Source of the DNA: Chrysemys picta bellii
Taxonomy: Eukaryota; Chordata; Testudines; Emydidae
Length of the DNA stretch: 64,000 nucleotides
Assembly: GCF_011386835.1 (NCBI RefSeq)
Contig: NC_088795.1
Coordinates: 100,128,434 to 100,192,433 of the forward strand
Direction of reading: 5' to 3'
Position 1 is the stretch's first letter. The number at the start of each line of letters is the position of its first letter. The notes below the pieces were generated by a model. The model was not told the origin of the DNA, made no database searches, and saw nothing but the letters and a program-made list of their open reading frames with translations. Below, one piece after another: positions 11,801 to 22,904 of this stretch. A program made the translations under genes and the position numbers.

Positions 11801-13384
11801 TTTCATTAGAATTTTTTTTCTTTTGTGATAAAAAGGAAAATTCAGTACAGTGAAAGTTATAAGAAAACTACATTTATTAAATACTTTATAAGGGGATCCA
11901 CTAAACAAAGTAAATGAGAAATGGCTCTCCTTTTTCTCCCACATTCCTTTTATCTGATAATAGTTTCTTCTTCAGTTTCAGGCATTCCAGTATGAAACAT
12001 AATCGATACACCATGAAAGAAGCCATCTTCATTTCCAATACATCCTTCCTGGCTACCTTAGCCACCTTTTATTCCTAAGAATGCCAGGAACCTCAGTTAA
12101 CAGGATTTTATATTCATCAAAACCACTCTATTAAAATATGAACAATGGATAAACTGATATGGTGCTGTAGCATCAACCTCAGTGGAAGACTATAGATTTC
12201 ATATCTATTTTGGGTTCATTCAGGATTTATACTTACTCACAAAGTTGAGAGATTATACTTGCTATATTTTTTCTTTCCAGCTGAGAAGAAACTCAATTTG
12301 TATTCTCTGTGAAAACATGAGACCATTTTAAATGGAAAAATATGTATATTTTGATGGACCATGGATGTTAGTTTGTGTAATGTGAATGTCATAGGTGACA
12401 ATGATCCTTAAAGGTGTATTCTCTGGCTGCTGCTGAATAAGCAAGAAGGGTCATACATCACGGGCTAAATCTTGAAGCTCTATGTGAACACAATGGACTT
12501 TTGCAGTGAAGTCAATGATAGTTTTGCATGCACAAAGACTGCAGGATCTTAATGGGTTAAGGGAAAAATGTGGATAAATAGTGCAGATTTGGCTCCAAAC
12601 TATAAAACCAATTTTTTAAAACAACTCATTCGCAGCACCAAATGGATTTGGTACTACCTGATAGATTGCAATCCTATTTTTGCACCAGCTTAGGTCATTA
12701 GTATTCAGACTCATTATCTCCTGCAACTTTTCCTTACTTTCCATTTATTACTGTTCCTCTGAGTGTAGTGGAGCTGTTTGGGCTGATCAGGGTACCAAAC
12801 TCATTCTGTGCTTACACATTATTTGTGGGTACAATTTAGCCATAAATTACCAGCAAGAGGCTGAAATTGCAGAGCCAGGGCTTCTAACTCCCTTGTGCTA
12901 AATCCATCAGGATGAACAGATTGTAAACTGCCCATTGCAAATATGATATGCAGCAATTTAGCATCATGTTAATACTTCATAACCTCCATCTCTTACATTT
13001 ATATGGCTCTTCCCTCCAGCAGCTTTCTGAAATTGCTTCTCTAGTCATTACACTGTACCTAGCAGTTCAGATTTAATAGGAACAATTGTGAACATTAGTT
13101 TTTGAATGGCTGAGCCTATTTGAAATTTTTATATCTAGTTGGATAAACTTGAAATATTTATTTCTACTGCTTCTGTCATCAGATTACAAAAAATCCAGGA
13201 AAAGCCTTGATTTTTTTGAGTCTTTAGGGCTGACATGTTTAGTTGTAATAATAACTTCAAACCTTCCAGAAATGGCCTCTGAAATATAGTATATAAAATA
13301 AACTTTTGCCTCTATTTGGTGTGGTTTTCTTTATTGAAACTTACAGATGGAAGAGTGATGTTTAGGTTATCTTAAATCAATGAC
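8840..13384. other. Intergenic DNA, mostly unrecognised
   Basis: AT-rich single-copy-looking sequence with short random open frames. The only structure I recognise is the small palindromic repeat at 9759-9818. I see no host exon, RNA gene or mobile-element end. Confidence 0.5.
9759..9818. repeat. Short palindromic repeat (GATCCAAAGCCCA family)
   Basis: GATCTAAAGCCCACTGAAAT is followed, after about 20 bp, by GTCAGTGGGCTTTGGATC, an imperfect fold-back of the same family as 6287-6345. Confidence 0.6.
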
Positions 13385-13800
13385 AGGTTGCTAGTGCTTT
13401 TCTAGTGAAGATTTAAATGCTTCAAGGGATGGTACTTTCACTGCTTTCTATAGAAGACTACTCAATAATTGAAAGAGATCTCACTGTCAGGAATTTTTTC
13501 TTCATATAAGCCTATTTTTTCATTAATTTAATTCCATTACTTCTGCTCAGACCCCATTATACCAGCCTATACAATTCCTCTTTCTCCCTCCTTAGATGTC
13601 ATTGGGCTAAACTATAACTTATGTAGTTATTTGATTTCCTCCTCGTCAATCTATCCAGACCTTTTTGTTGCTCTCTTCCAAATTATCTGTATCTTTCTGG
13701 TACTGAGGTGCCCATACTTGAGCACATTATTTCATGTGTGCTATTTCCTGGCTTGTGATGAGGATGACTATTACCACCTTAATCTGTGATGCCTCTGTGT
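13385..13800 (-). mobile_element. Old CR1 LINE 3' fragment
   Basis: On the minus strand this follows the order of the CR1 3' region, including a diverged version of the segment with TCCAGACC and TTTTTGTTGCTCTCTTCC. Substitutions and indels are frequent, so it is an old copy. Confidence 0.55.
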
Positions 13801-14958
13801 ATGCAGCTCAAAATCCATACCACATTGCAAATGCATATATAATATGCAGGCAAATATTCTCTCTCTGTGTTAAGAATTCTTTTCAAAACACCAGTATCAA
13901 ACAGAAACTGAGAAGATCTAGTATCTTTCTGTCCCAGGACTTCATCTCCCTGTGACTGAAATTTACTTTTTTTCATCCTGGCATGTGAAAATTCCCCTTT
14001 CACATGTGCCCAGTTGTGGGTAAGGACATCAGTGGGAGAATGAAGAGGCAGCAAGTTATCAGATGCAGCACAGGAAAATAGCAAGAAAATAATGCAATGA
14101 GGCAGTTATCTCAGAACACATAGGATATATTCTTAAGGACGTGCAATGAAGAGGTGTGTGCAGGGATGTGCATGAATTTCTTCAGTCTCCTCTTCTTGAC
14201 AGGAGGTGCCTCCTGCTCAGTCTCCTTCCCACAAGGTTCCTGCTCCTTTCACTTTTTCATCTTCGTATTTAAAAAATAAAATTTTTCTCTATTTTTGTTG
14301 GTCAGTATGTTTCAGTCAACCTGAATGTTTTGGTGAAAAAAAGTGTTGTCCAAAAATTGTTGCCCAGCTCTACTCAATGTAACCAACCAACTCCTGAGTG
14401 CTAATGCTTCCTATGCCACCCTTTGGATATGAGCTGTTGATGAACAGTGTCCAAAGTGATCAGAAGCACCCTGAGTAGGGTTGTGAAGTTACATGCTTAA
14501 AAATGGGATTGGGATATCTTCACAAATGTTTAAATTTTTTTGTTGAATTACACAGTGCCCCACTCTTAGGTGCCGGAGTTCAGCCTCATAGTTAGATTCC
14601 TTTTGTTGACCTAATCTTCACAGATAAAGAAGAACTGATCATAGAACTAAAAATTGATGGTAACCAGGGCCGGCTCTAGGTTTTTTGCTGCCCCAAGCAA
14701 AAAAAATTTTGGCTGCCCCCCCCCCGTTCTTTTTTTTTGGCTTTTACACGTTTGCACTTTGCAGTTTTGTTTTGACTTTTTAAAATTAAAAAAAAAATGA
14801 AAACAGAGAATTTGTAGTTAGTGAAATAAAACAATTTCCTACTGGTGTAATTTTAACATTTAATTTTAACAAAAACACAATTACAAACAATTTGAGTTCA
14901 ACTATACACTGTAATGAAAAACTTTAGTGTCTTCCAGTTTCTCATAAATTAAAAGAAT

Positions 14959-17557
14959 TTATATGAACTGAATTTTTCTAGTTTTTATACTTGCGTAGTC
15001 TTTTAATAAGTCAGTGAAATCTAAATTTTTTGCAACAGTACTTTCAATTGAAATTAATGCCAGTCCTGACATACGATTTTGAGACATGGTGGACCTCAAA
15101 TAATTTTTTAGTAATTTCAGTTTTGAGAAACTGCGCTCACCAGAAGCCACTGATACTAGTAATGTTAAAAGAATGCGTAATGCTATAGCAGTGTTTGGAG
15201 TGAAAAAATCATTTCTTGCTATAAATTCTAATACTTTTAGAGGAGAAGTTTTAGGACTTATTAGCTCAGATAAAGCTATTAATTCATCATACAATTCTAC
15301 TGCATCATTGTCAGCAGCGTTATCAGTACTGAGTGCTAAATGTAGGTGTTGGCACTGCTTCATGAGGTCTTCGTTGGAAAACTGATTTTTAATATTTCCA
15401 ATATCGTATAAAAATTCGAAAGTTTCACAATGACCATGCAACTGACAAAATCCTTCTTCAATGGAAGTTATAGCTACATCCAAAATACAATAGAAACATT
15501 CAACTTTAAACCTTTCGTTTGGGTCAAGAATAGGATCATCATGAGCCTCATAACAAAACTGTCTTGTTTTTTTCCCGAGGACGAATGAATTTTTGAGGTG
15601 CAAACGTTGGTTCAAAATCAAGATCCTCTGCTATTGTTGCTTCTTTGACAGTTTCTTCAAATCCTTCATCTGAACGGTATTTTTTTAAATATTCCAGCGT
15701 TTTATTCAAAATCATCTTTGCCTCGGATATGTCTATGGTTATGTTCTGCATAACTTTGCTAGTCAAATTAATTTGATTTCGAATATTGTGCCAAATAACC
15801 ATGCAACATGAAAATTGAAACTGCATCATTTTCTGAGCCAATGTTTCAGCTTCATGTTGAAATGAAGGATCATACGACAAGTCCTGGCTTATTTCAAATA
15901 GTGCATTGTAAATCTCTCCTGATGAATATCGGAATGGTCTAATAGCTTCTATCCTGCTTTCCCTCTAGTTTGACTCAGAGGTTTAAGTGTGAGTTTTTGT
16001 TCAAGATGCTTCTTCAAGACTGCCCAACAGTGTGTGGAAGCACTAAAAAAGTTGTAAATTGCTTGCACTGTGGTAAAATATGAAACGGCATCTTTAGATG
16101 ATTTGGCGGCATCACTGACAACCAGATTGAACGAATGCGCATGGCAAGGAATGAAAAAAGCTCGATTGTTTAAATTCAGTATTCTTTGCTGTACACCTGC
16201 ATGTCATCCTCGCATGTTTGAGCCGTTATCGTACCCTTGGCCGCGCATATTTTCTAAAGGTATTCCATAGTGTTCCAATCTCTGTAGAATTACATCTGTG
16301 AGGGCTTTCCCAGTGGTTTCATTCACTGGTATAAATTCTAGAAAGTGTTCACAAATTTTCACTTCTGCATTTTCATCAGTTTTCAGAAATCGTAAAACTA
16401 CTGACATTTGCTCAGTTTTGCTCAGATCTTGAGTACAATCAACTATAATTGAGTAATATTTGGCATGTTTCAAATTCGATAAAATTTCATTACGCACTCC
16501 ATTAGAAATTAATTCTATTATCTCATTTTGTGTATTTTTACCCAAATAATGGGTGTGAATCTCTCCATCTTTCACTCTTTGTACATGCTCAGCCATAACT
16601 TTATCAAATTTTGCCAATAACTCAACCAATTTTAAGAAATTTCCATTGTTATTCTCATATAAAATATCTGAGGATCCACGGGATGCGAGGCACTGTTCGG
16701 CTAGGAAATTAATGATTGCCAGTAAACGTTCCAACACTGCTTGCCAACGTAGAATTTCTGAATTTAGTTGACGTTGCTGTACCGCATCGATTGTTGTACC
16801 GGTATGTAATCTGTTTGACAGCTCAATCCAATTTGTCAATGAGCATAAATGATTTTTTGATGTTTCATGTTCCTTCAAATGCTGATGCAAATTTCGCCAG
16901 TCATTAAAACCTGCAGTTGCCAGAAAAATGTCTGAGTTACAGAACAGTTTGCAGCAAAAACAAAAAACTACATCTTTGGTCTGTGAATACACTAACCACG
17001 ATCTATTAATTTGTTCCCCATTTTTCATTTTTTTCTTCATACTGGATGGCATAAATCGACGATTTGACTCATTAAATGGATATTCAAATGTAGAATCTAG
17101 TTTTGAGGGCCTTTTTTCACAATAATAATTCACATTGTATCAGTAATTATTGTCAGCCATGTACTTGGATCTGATCCTATGTCAGTCTCTCCACCTTCCA
17201 ATAATTGTTCTTCAGTTTTAGATTTGGATAACAGTTCTTCATTTCTGGACTCTTCAGCTGAAGTAGTAAATCTTTGGATGGATTATGATTGTTCGTCTTT
17301 ATCAGTTAGTGAAGATAATCTTTGGTCAGATTGTTGTTCATCTTTATCAGTTGATAAAGGTAATCTTTGGTTCGATCGGTCTTCATCAGTTGATGAATAA
17401 TCACCTTAATGCATTGCTTAGAGCTTTCTCCTTGATTGTCGACTTTTTTAAAATACTTTTTTGAAGTACGAGATAGTTTTTCTAATTATTTTTGCTGTTT
17501 CTCTCTTTGTTGCTGGTAAGCAGCACCAGAAAGTTGTTTTCGTTTTTGTCCCGGCAT
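14959..17557 (-). pseudogene. hAT transposase pseudogene (TTF zinc finger, DUF4371, hAT dimerisation)
   Basis: Reading leftward from an ATG at 17555-17557, the N-terminus begins MPGQKRKQLSGAAYQQQ, a basic start typical of ZMYM1-like proteins, and soon meets a stop. The longest intact stretch (17133-16204) carries a TTF-type zinc finger (FCFCCKLF, then HE and H residues) and the DUF4371 catalytic region (VDCTQDLSKTEQ, GYDNGSNM). Fragments at 15880-15548 and 15621-14959 carry the rest, ending with the hAT dimerisation motif SGERSFSKLKLLKNYLRS. Stops between 16204 and 15880, and a frame change near 15550-15620, show it is inactive. It would have been a DDE transposase inserting DNA with 8-bp duplications. 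It is inside a transposon, so it is not the host ZMYM1 gene. Confidence 0.88.
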
Positions 17558-17808
17558 TTTAGCCCTATAACCACTGGCACCAACGCGAAACGGAAATTAG
17601 TGCGAATGGCGCCGATAGGGCAGCACAGTGCACACACGTAATCATGATTTGAGTGACCGTGTCACAACATGACATGATATTTTTCATGTCACACTCCTAT
17701 TGCACTACTGTACTTGCTGTAGATAAGGCGCTAGTCATTGGGGCGAGAGAGCTCCCCACGAGCTTGGATACACACTGGACCCAGCTCTGCTGGCATTTTC
17801 CCAGCGCT

Positions 17809-18140
17809 GAGGCCGCCCAGCTGGGAGTCCGAGGGGCATGCAATGGAGAGAGCTCTGTGGCTGGAGGAGCCAAGGAAGAAGTGCTGGGCTTGCTGGACAG
17901 ATGCCACCCCTCTCTGCCAGGTCGCTCACCCCCTGCAGGGGGGAGGCAGAAGGAGACTCCAGGCACCGGCTCCCTGAGGCCACCCTGCTGGGAGTCTGAG
18001 GGGCATGCAATGGAGAGAGCTCTGGGGCTGGAGGAACCAAGGAAGAGGTGCTGGGCTTGCTGGGCAGATGCTGCTCCTCTCTGCCAGGTCGCTCGCCCTT
18101 GCAGGAGGGGAGGCAGAAGGAGACTCCAGGCACTGGAGTG
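17809..18140 (+). repeat. Two ~167-bp direct tandem repeats inside the hAT element
   Basis: Copies begin at about 17809 and 17976 (offset 167 bp). They share in order GGGGCATGCAATGGAGAGAG, GTGCTGGGCTTGCTGG, CCTCTCTGCCAGGTCGCTC and GGAGACTCCAGGCAC. The region is GC-rich and CpG-containing, in contrast with the AT-rich transposase gene. Long open frames here are base-composition artefacts. Confidence 0.85.
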
Positions 18141-18519
18141 CTGTGAGGGGCTGGGGAGGGAGGCAGCAGCCTCTGGGGCTCCAGCAGGTAGAAGCTCCCC
18201 AGGGGTCCTGGGGACCCTCCCGCCTGGCCCGACTCTTACTTTGCTGTGGATCTGGCCTGAGGTGGAGTCATCTCCGGTCACCGCCGCTCCCAGGACCAGG
18301 GGTTGGGGCTGCTGCTGGATCCCAGCCCTGCTCATCCTTGGGCTTCGCCTTGGCCCTGGCACGAGCTGGGCTCAGCCCGGGCTGCTGCTTCCCTCCCCTC
18401 TCCCCTCCTCTGGCAGGAGGCGGCGCAGAGAGGAGGAGGAGGAGGAGGAGGAGACAGAGGCGGGGACAAGCCGAGCAGGAGCGGACCGCCCGGGCGCCAT
18501 GTTCCCCCATCCTCTGCAG

Positions 18520-18905
18520 CCGGAGCAGGGCTGTGCTACCGGCTCCCGCCTGAGGGGGAGGTGGCCGCTTCCCGCTGCCCACGGGAGAGTGGCGTGAACA
18601 AGCGGAGGAGTGGCCCGTCCTCTGAAGCTGGGGCAGGGCCGCGCTACCAGCTCCCGCCGCTCTCCCGCTGTCAGCGCCCACCCCCCAGGCGGAGCCGGTA
18701 GCGCGGCCCTGCCCCGGCTGCAGAGGACGGGCCGCTCCTCGGCTTGTTCACGCCGCTCTCCCGCGGGCAGCGGGAAGCGGCCACCCCCCCCCTTAGGCAG
18801 GCGCCGGTAGCACGGTCCTGCCCCGGCTTCAGAGGATGGGCCACTCCTCAGCTTGTTCGCACCGCTCTCCTGCGGGCAACGGCCACTTACCCCCCAGGCG
18901 GGAGC
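18520..18905. repeat. GC-rich subterminal inverted and direct repeats of the hAT element
   Basis: A unit containing GAACAAGCGGAGGAGTGGCC and CTCTGAAGCTGGGGCAGG is followed by its reverse complement (CCTGCCCCGGCTGCAGAGGA, then CTCCTCGGCTTGTTCACG), which is then repeated in direct orientation about 118 bp further right. hAT elements often carry subterminal transposase-binding repeats, and this is the likely role; it is inference. The strand could fold into a large GC-rich hairpin. Confidence 0.75.
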
Positions 18906-19260
18906 CAGTAGCTCAGCATTTTGCTGCCCCATACATTTTGCCGCCCTTGGCAGCAGCTTGTTTAGCTGGTGCCTAGAGCCGCCCTGATGGTAACTTAGGT
19001 ACAATGATCATGACTTTATCACATTTATGATGCGCAAACAGAATAAAGTCCAGACTAGTGATGGTTACACACACACACACAATACTTTACCAAATGCACG
19101 AAAAGCCACAATTGAGGAAGAAGGCAGTATTGATTAAAAAAAAAAAGACCTGGTTTAGAGGTGAAGTGAAAGCAGCTATTATATATGGAATAAATGGAAA
19201 TAAAAGGAAAGCTGATAGTAATGACTACAAATCAGAAGCTAGGAAAAGACAGTTCCCTTT

Positions 19261-19461
19261 CTGTAACTGGTGTTCTTCGAGATGTGTTGCTCATGTCCAT
19301 TCAACTCGCCACCACCAGTTCCTTGCACCCACAGTTCCTTCTTGCCGGAAATTCCGACAGTGGGGAAGGAGGGCGTGTTGTGGAATGGACATGAGCAATA
19401 CATCTCGAAGAACACCAGTTACGGGTCTTCTTCGAGTGCTTGCTCATGTCCATTCAACTTA
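19261..19461. repeat. DIRS terminal block with 42-bp inverted repeats
   Basis: 19261-19302 and 19383-19424 are inverted repeats matching at about 40 of 42 positions, around a core GGTGTTCTTCGAGATGTG. A third, degenerate copy in the original orientation follows (about 19427-19461: TCTTCGAGTGCTTGCTCATG). Nested direct and inverted terminal sequence is what DIRS elements use to template their circular intermediate. Confidence 0.8.
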
Positions 19462-19501
19462 GGTGAGTCCCAAGCAGTACCCCTCGGAGGCGGGTAGGAG
19501 T

Positions 19502-20460
19502 TCACAAATGTGTAGATTGCAACACCATTCTGCCAAACCCAGCATTGTCCCTGGCCTGCTGAGTGATGGCATAGTGGGCCGTGAACATGTGCGCCGAGGA
19601 CCACATCGCTGCTTGACAGATGTCCTGGATCGGGAAGTGTGCTAGGAAGGCTGCCGAAGATGCCTGCACTCTGGTCGAGTGGGCTCTGACGATCGGTGGC
19701 AGAGGGACTCCCGCCAACACATAGCAGATCCAAATGCAAGAGGTGATCCAGTTAGAAATCCTCTGCGTGGACACTGGGAGGCCCTTCATCCTATCAGCTG
19801 TAGAGATGAAAAGCTGAGTTGACTTACAGAACGGCTTTGTCTGATCTAGGTAGAAAGCCAGGGCCCTTCTTACGTCCAGAGCATGAAGGCGCCTCTCTTC
19901 ACTAGTCTCATGGGTCTTAGGGCAGAGGACCAGAAGGAAGATGTCCTGGCTCATGTGGAAAGTAGACACCACCTTGGGAAGAAAGGCCAGGTAGGGGCAG
20001 AGCTGGATCTTGTCCTTATAGAAGACCATGTACAGCGGTTCTGAGGTCAGGGCTTGCAGCTCGGAGACTCACCTTGCTGACTTCACTGCCACCAGGAAAG
20101 CTTCCTTCCACGATAGATGAGACAGGGAGTATGAGGCCAAAGGGTCAAAGGGCGGGCCCATGAACCTGGACAGAACAAAACTGAGATCCCACTGACGGAC
20201 TGGGGACTGAACTTGAGGAAAAAGTCTCTTGAGATCTCTGAGGAACCTGACTGTCATGTCATGGGAGAACACTGTCTACCCCTAGATGGGGAGATGAAAG
20301 GTGGAAATGGCCGCCAGATGCACCCTGATGGAGGAATGTGCCAGGCCCTGGTTCCACAACTGAAGCAGCTAGTCTAAGATCGACTGCACTGAAGAATGTG
20401 AAGGGGAGGTGCCCCGTTCAGTTGCCCAGCGGGAGAACCTCGTTCACTTTGCCAGGTAAG
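19502..20460 (-). pseudogene. DIRS tyrosine recombinase (degraded)
   Basis: The minus strand encodes a phage-integrase-type recombinase in several frames. The N-terminal core-binding part is near 20460-20290. The catalytic domain has the DVRRALAFYLDQTKPF segment, the H-x-x-R box as AHSTRVQASS, a downstream tryptophan, and the nucleophile region FTAHY. An intact enzyme would join the circular DNA copy to the target. Frame breaks near 20290 and 20030-20070 interrupt it. Confidence 0.78.
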
Positions 20461-20790
20461 TCTGTCTAGTCAATGGCTTTCTACTCTCGAGGAGTACCTT
20501 CTGGACCCCTTCCGAACCGGCCCGTTCCTCAGGGTTCAGCCACGCAACATCCACGCCGTGAAGTGGAGGGAAGTGAGATTGGGGTGCAAGAGTTGACCGG
20601 GATCCTGTGACAGCAGGTTTGGTCGGTTTGGCCACGGAAGGATCGTCGACCGGCTCGATAGCATCCCAAACCAGTGCTGGCGAGGCCACGCCAGGACGAT
20701 CATGATAACCTGAGCCTTGTGTCTCTTCATTTTCGCTAGGACTTTGGTGGTGAGCGGAATTGGAAGGAACGCATACATCAGGCTTCCTGC

Positions 20791-22133
20791 TTACGGCAGG
20801 AGGAAGGCATCGGAGAGGGAGCCCTTGCTCAGACCCCCTCTGGAGCAAAACCTATGGCACCTCCTGTTCTGCCTGGTGGCGAACAAATCCACTTGGGAAG
20901 TTTCCCACTTCTGGAAGATCATGCCAACTACCTCTGGGTGGAGCACCCACTTGTGGTGAGAGGAGAAGTCCCTGCTTAGGTGATCTGCTAACGTGTTCTT
21001 GGCACCTGGAAGCAACATGCTTCTAGGTGGATTCCATGGTCGATGCAAAAGTCCCAAAGACAGAATGCCTCTTGGCAGAGGGCGGAGGATTGCACTCCCC
21101 CTTGACTGTTGATGCAGAACTTTGAGGCTGTGTTGTCCATCAGGACTCTGACCACTTTGCCCGACAGGTAAGGTAGGAAGACCGTGCATGCTCTGTGCAC
21201 CACCCTAAGCTCTTTGATGTTTATGTGCAGCATCATTTCTTCTGGGGACCACATACCTTGGGTCTGCAGGGTGCTGAGGTGTGCCCCCCAGCTGAGGTCC
21301 AAGGTGTCTGAAACCAACTTGACTGAGTGAGGAGTGCTGTCGAAGGGGTCTCCTTCAGGACTTTCTCGGGGTTGGTCCACCATCGCAGCGAGGTAAGTAC
21401 AGTCGTGGGGATGGTAACAACCTTTTCCAGGACTGGGAGTAGACAGTCGCCAGCCATGGCTGCAGGGGTCACATCTGGAGCCTGGCGTGGTACACCACAT
21501 ATGTACATGCTGCCATGTGACCTAGTAGGTGCAGGCAAACCCTGGCCGCGGTCAGGGGAAATGCGGAGACTTCCGCGATGGGGTCTGTCAGTGCCCTGAA
21601 TCTCTGCACTGGCAGGAACGACCTAGCATAGGTAGAGTTGAACAGCGCTCCGATGAACTCTATCCTCTGTACCAGAACCAATGTGGATTTTTTTGTCGTT
21701 TACTAACAGGCCAAGGCGATGGCAGGTGGCTAACAGCATCGCAGCATGCCTTTTGACCTGGGACCTGGAGCAGCCCTTGACTTCTGAGCCACCACCAACA
21801 TGTACTTGATAAATACCTGTGGTGCTGTTGCTGGACCAAACAGGAGGGCCGCAAACTGACAGTGGTTGGGACCTACCAGAGGAAGCGTCTGTGTCCCTCG
21901 AAGATGGCGATGTGAAAATATGCATCTTTCTGATCGAGGGTGGCGTACCAGTTTCCCAGATCCAGGAAGGGGATGATGGAGACCAGGGACACCATGCAGA
22001 ACTTCAGCTTTTCTAGGAAGTGGTTCAGGTCTTGCAGGTCCAGAATAGGTCGCAGACCGCCCTTGGCCTTTAGGATTAAAAAGTAGCAGGAATAGAACCC
22101 CTTGTTCCTGTACTCCGAAGGAACAACCCTCAC
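20791..22133 (-). pseudogene. DIRS reverse transcriptase / RNase H (degraded)
   Basis: From 22133 leftward the reverse transcriptase starts with GFYSCYFLILKAKGGLRPIL and DLQDLNHF, then LDQKDAYFHIAI carrying the first catalytic aspartate. The later palm region breaks into different frames, and the expected Y-x-D-D block is absent in every frame: the sequence jumps from about the LVVA segment to a SRSQVKRH segment. RNase H follows (WGAHLSTLQTQGMWS, then HINIKELRVVH, LMDNTASKFCINSQGG and ADHLSRDF). Dead copy. Confidence 0.8.
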
Positions 22134-22165
22134 CGCACCTAGCTGCTGTAACCCCTCTACCTCCT

Positions 22166-22904
22166 GTATGAGGAGACTCTTGTGAGAAGGGTACCTAAAG
22201 AGGGATGGGGAGGGTAATGGATGAAGTTGATGGGAATGGGTGGGCAGTAGCCCAGAGAATAAAGCAGTATTAAGGGAAGTAATACGTGACTGCTGTTTAT
22301 AGGGTCTATGCGTTGGGACCTGGAGTAGTGGGGCAGGCCTGAGTCCTGCCCTTTGGGAATTGACCTAAGCCCCAAGAAGAGGATAAGACCCATTTAGAAG
22401 CCTGAGCAAAGGGCTTGTATTTAATAGACTTGGGGATGGGGCTGAAGACCCTGGTAAGGGCAGACAGACTGTCTATTGACTGCTTGGTTAACCACCCCCT
22501 GGAAGGGGACTGAATGTAAGGAGTGAGCTGGCTGGATTGCTGGGACACCAGAGAACGATTGAGGACAAAGACTCTCCAGGGAGAAAGCCCTGGTGGTACT
22601 GATATATAACAGGGCAGAGATGGACTTAAAGCTACCACAGAAGGGGCTGAGAACTGAGCCCAGAGACAGGGCTGCAGATACCAACAAGGGCACAGCTATA
22701 GTTCTTTGTTGGACCTTTGTTATCCTGGAAGGGGTTCATCCATTTAGATGATGTGTGACTTAGCTGGATAGCTTAGCCACTGAAAACCTGCCTGATGAGG
22801 GTAACAAACTACAGGGGACACCAGGAGAGAGGGCAGGATCATACCCAGCTGATAGGAGGTGCTCACGAGAGGTGAGTGCACCACATCATAGGCACACAAT
22901 AAAT
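22166..22904. other. Unrecognised, probably repeat-derived segment
   Basis: It lies between the truncated DIRS and the next CR1. It is purine-rich with several open stretches on the minus strand but no recognisable domain. It could be an LTR or internal part of another retroelement, or lost DIRS sequence. I cannot assign it. Confidence 0.35.

Larger units (their letters stand above)
14665..18986 (-). mobile_element. Full-length hAT transposon, ZMYM1-like group (4.3 kb)
   Basis: The element starts CAGGGCCGGCTCTAGG and ends CCTAGAGCCGCCCTG, matching inverted termini. It is flanked by a perfect 8-bp duplication, ATGGTAAC (14657-14664 and 18987-18994). Inside are a minus-strand transposase gene in the left two thirds and a non-coding GC-rich region of tandem and inverted repeats (about 17650-18905) in the right third. 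Both ends are intact while the transposase is broken by several frameshifts and stops, so this copy can no longer move itself but could be moved in trans. The duplication is still perfect, suggesting a moderate age. Confidence 0.9.
19255..22165 (-). mobile_element. DIRS-like tyrosine-recombinase retrotransposon, 5'-truncated
   Basis: On the minus strand the order is reverse transcriptase, RNase H, tyrosine recombinase, then a terminal inverted-repeat block, which is the DIRS layout. These elements copy through RNA but integrate with a tyrosine recombinase, leaving no target duplication. Only the 3' terminal block (19261-19461) is visible. Upstream coding sequence (gag-like) and the 5' terminus are not recognised right of 22165. 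Every domain carries frameshifts or stops, so it is inactive. Confidence 0.82.

Noticed and set aside
14959..17557. Host ZMYM1 gene
   Set aside because: The sequence is enclosed by terminal inverted repeats and an 8-bp duplication and is full of stops, so it is transposon-borne.
17653..18701. Several overlapping long open frames on both strands (up to 314 codons)
   Set aside because: They lie in the GC-rich tandem and inverted repeat block of the hAT element. Low stop-codon frequency in all frames at high GC explains them, and no protein domain is visible.
22300..22740. Possible gypsy or retroviral LTR/internal region
   Set aside because: Open stretches exist on the minus strand, but no protease, integrase or capsid motif and no LTR pair was found, so I left it as unrecognised.
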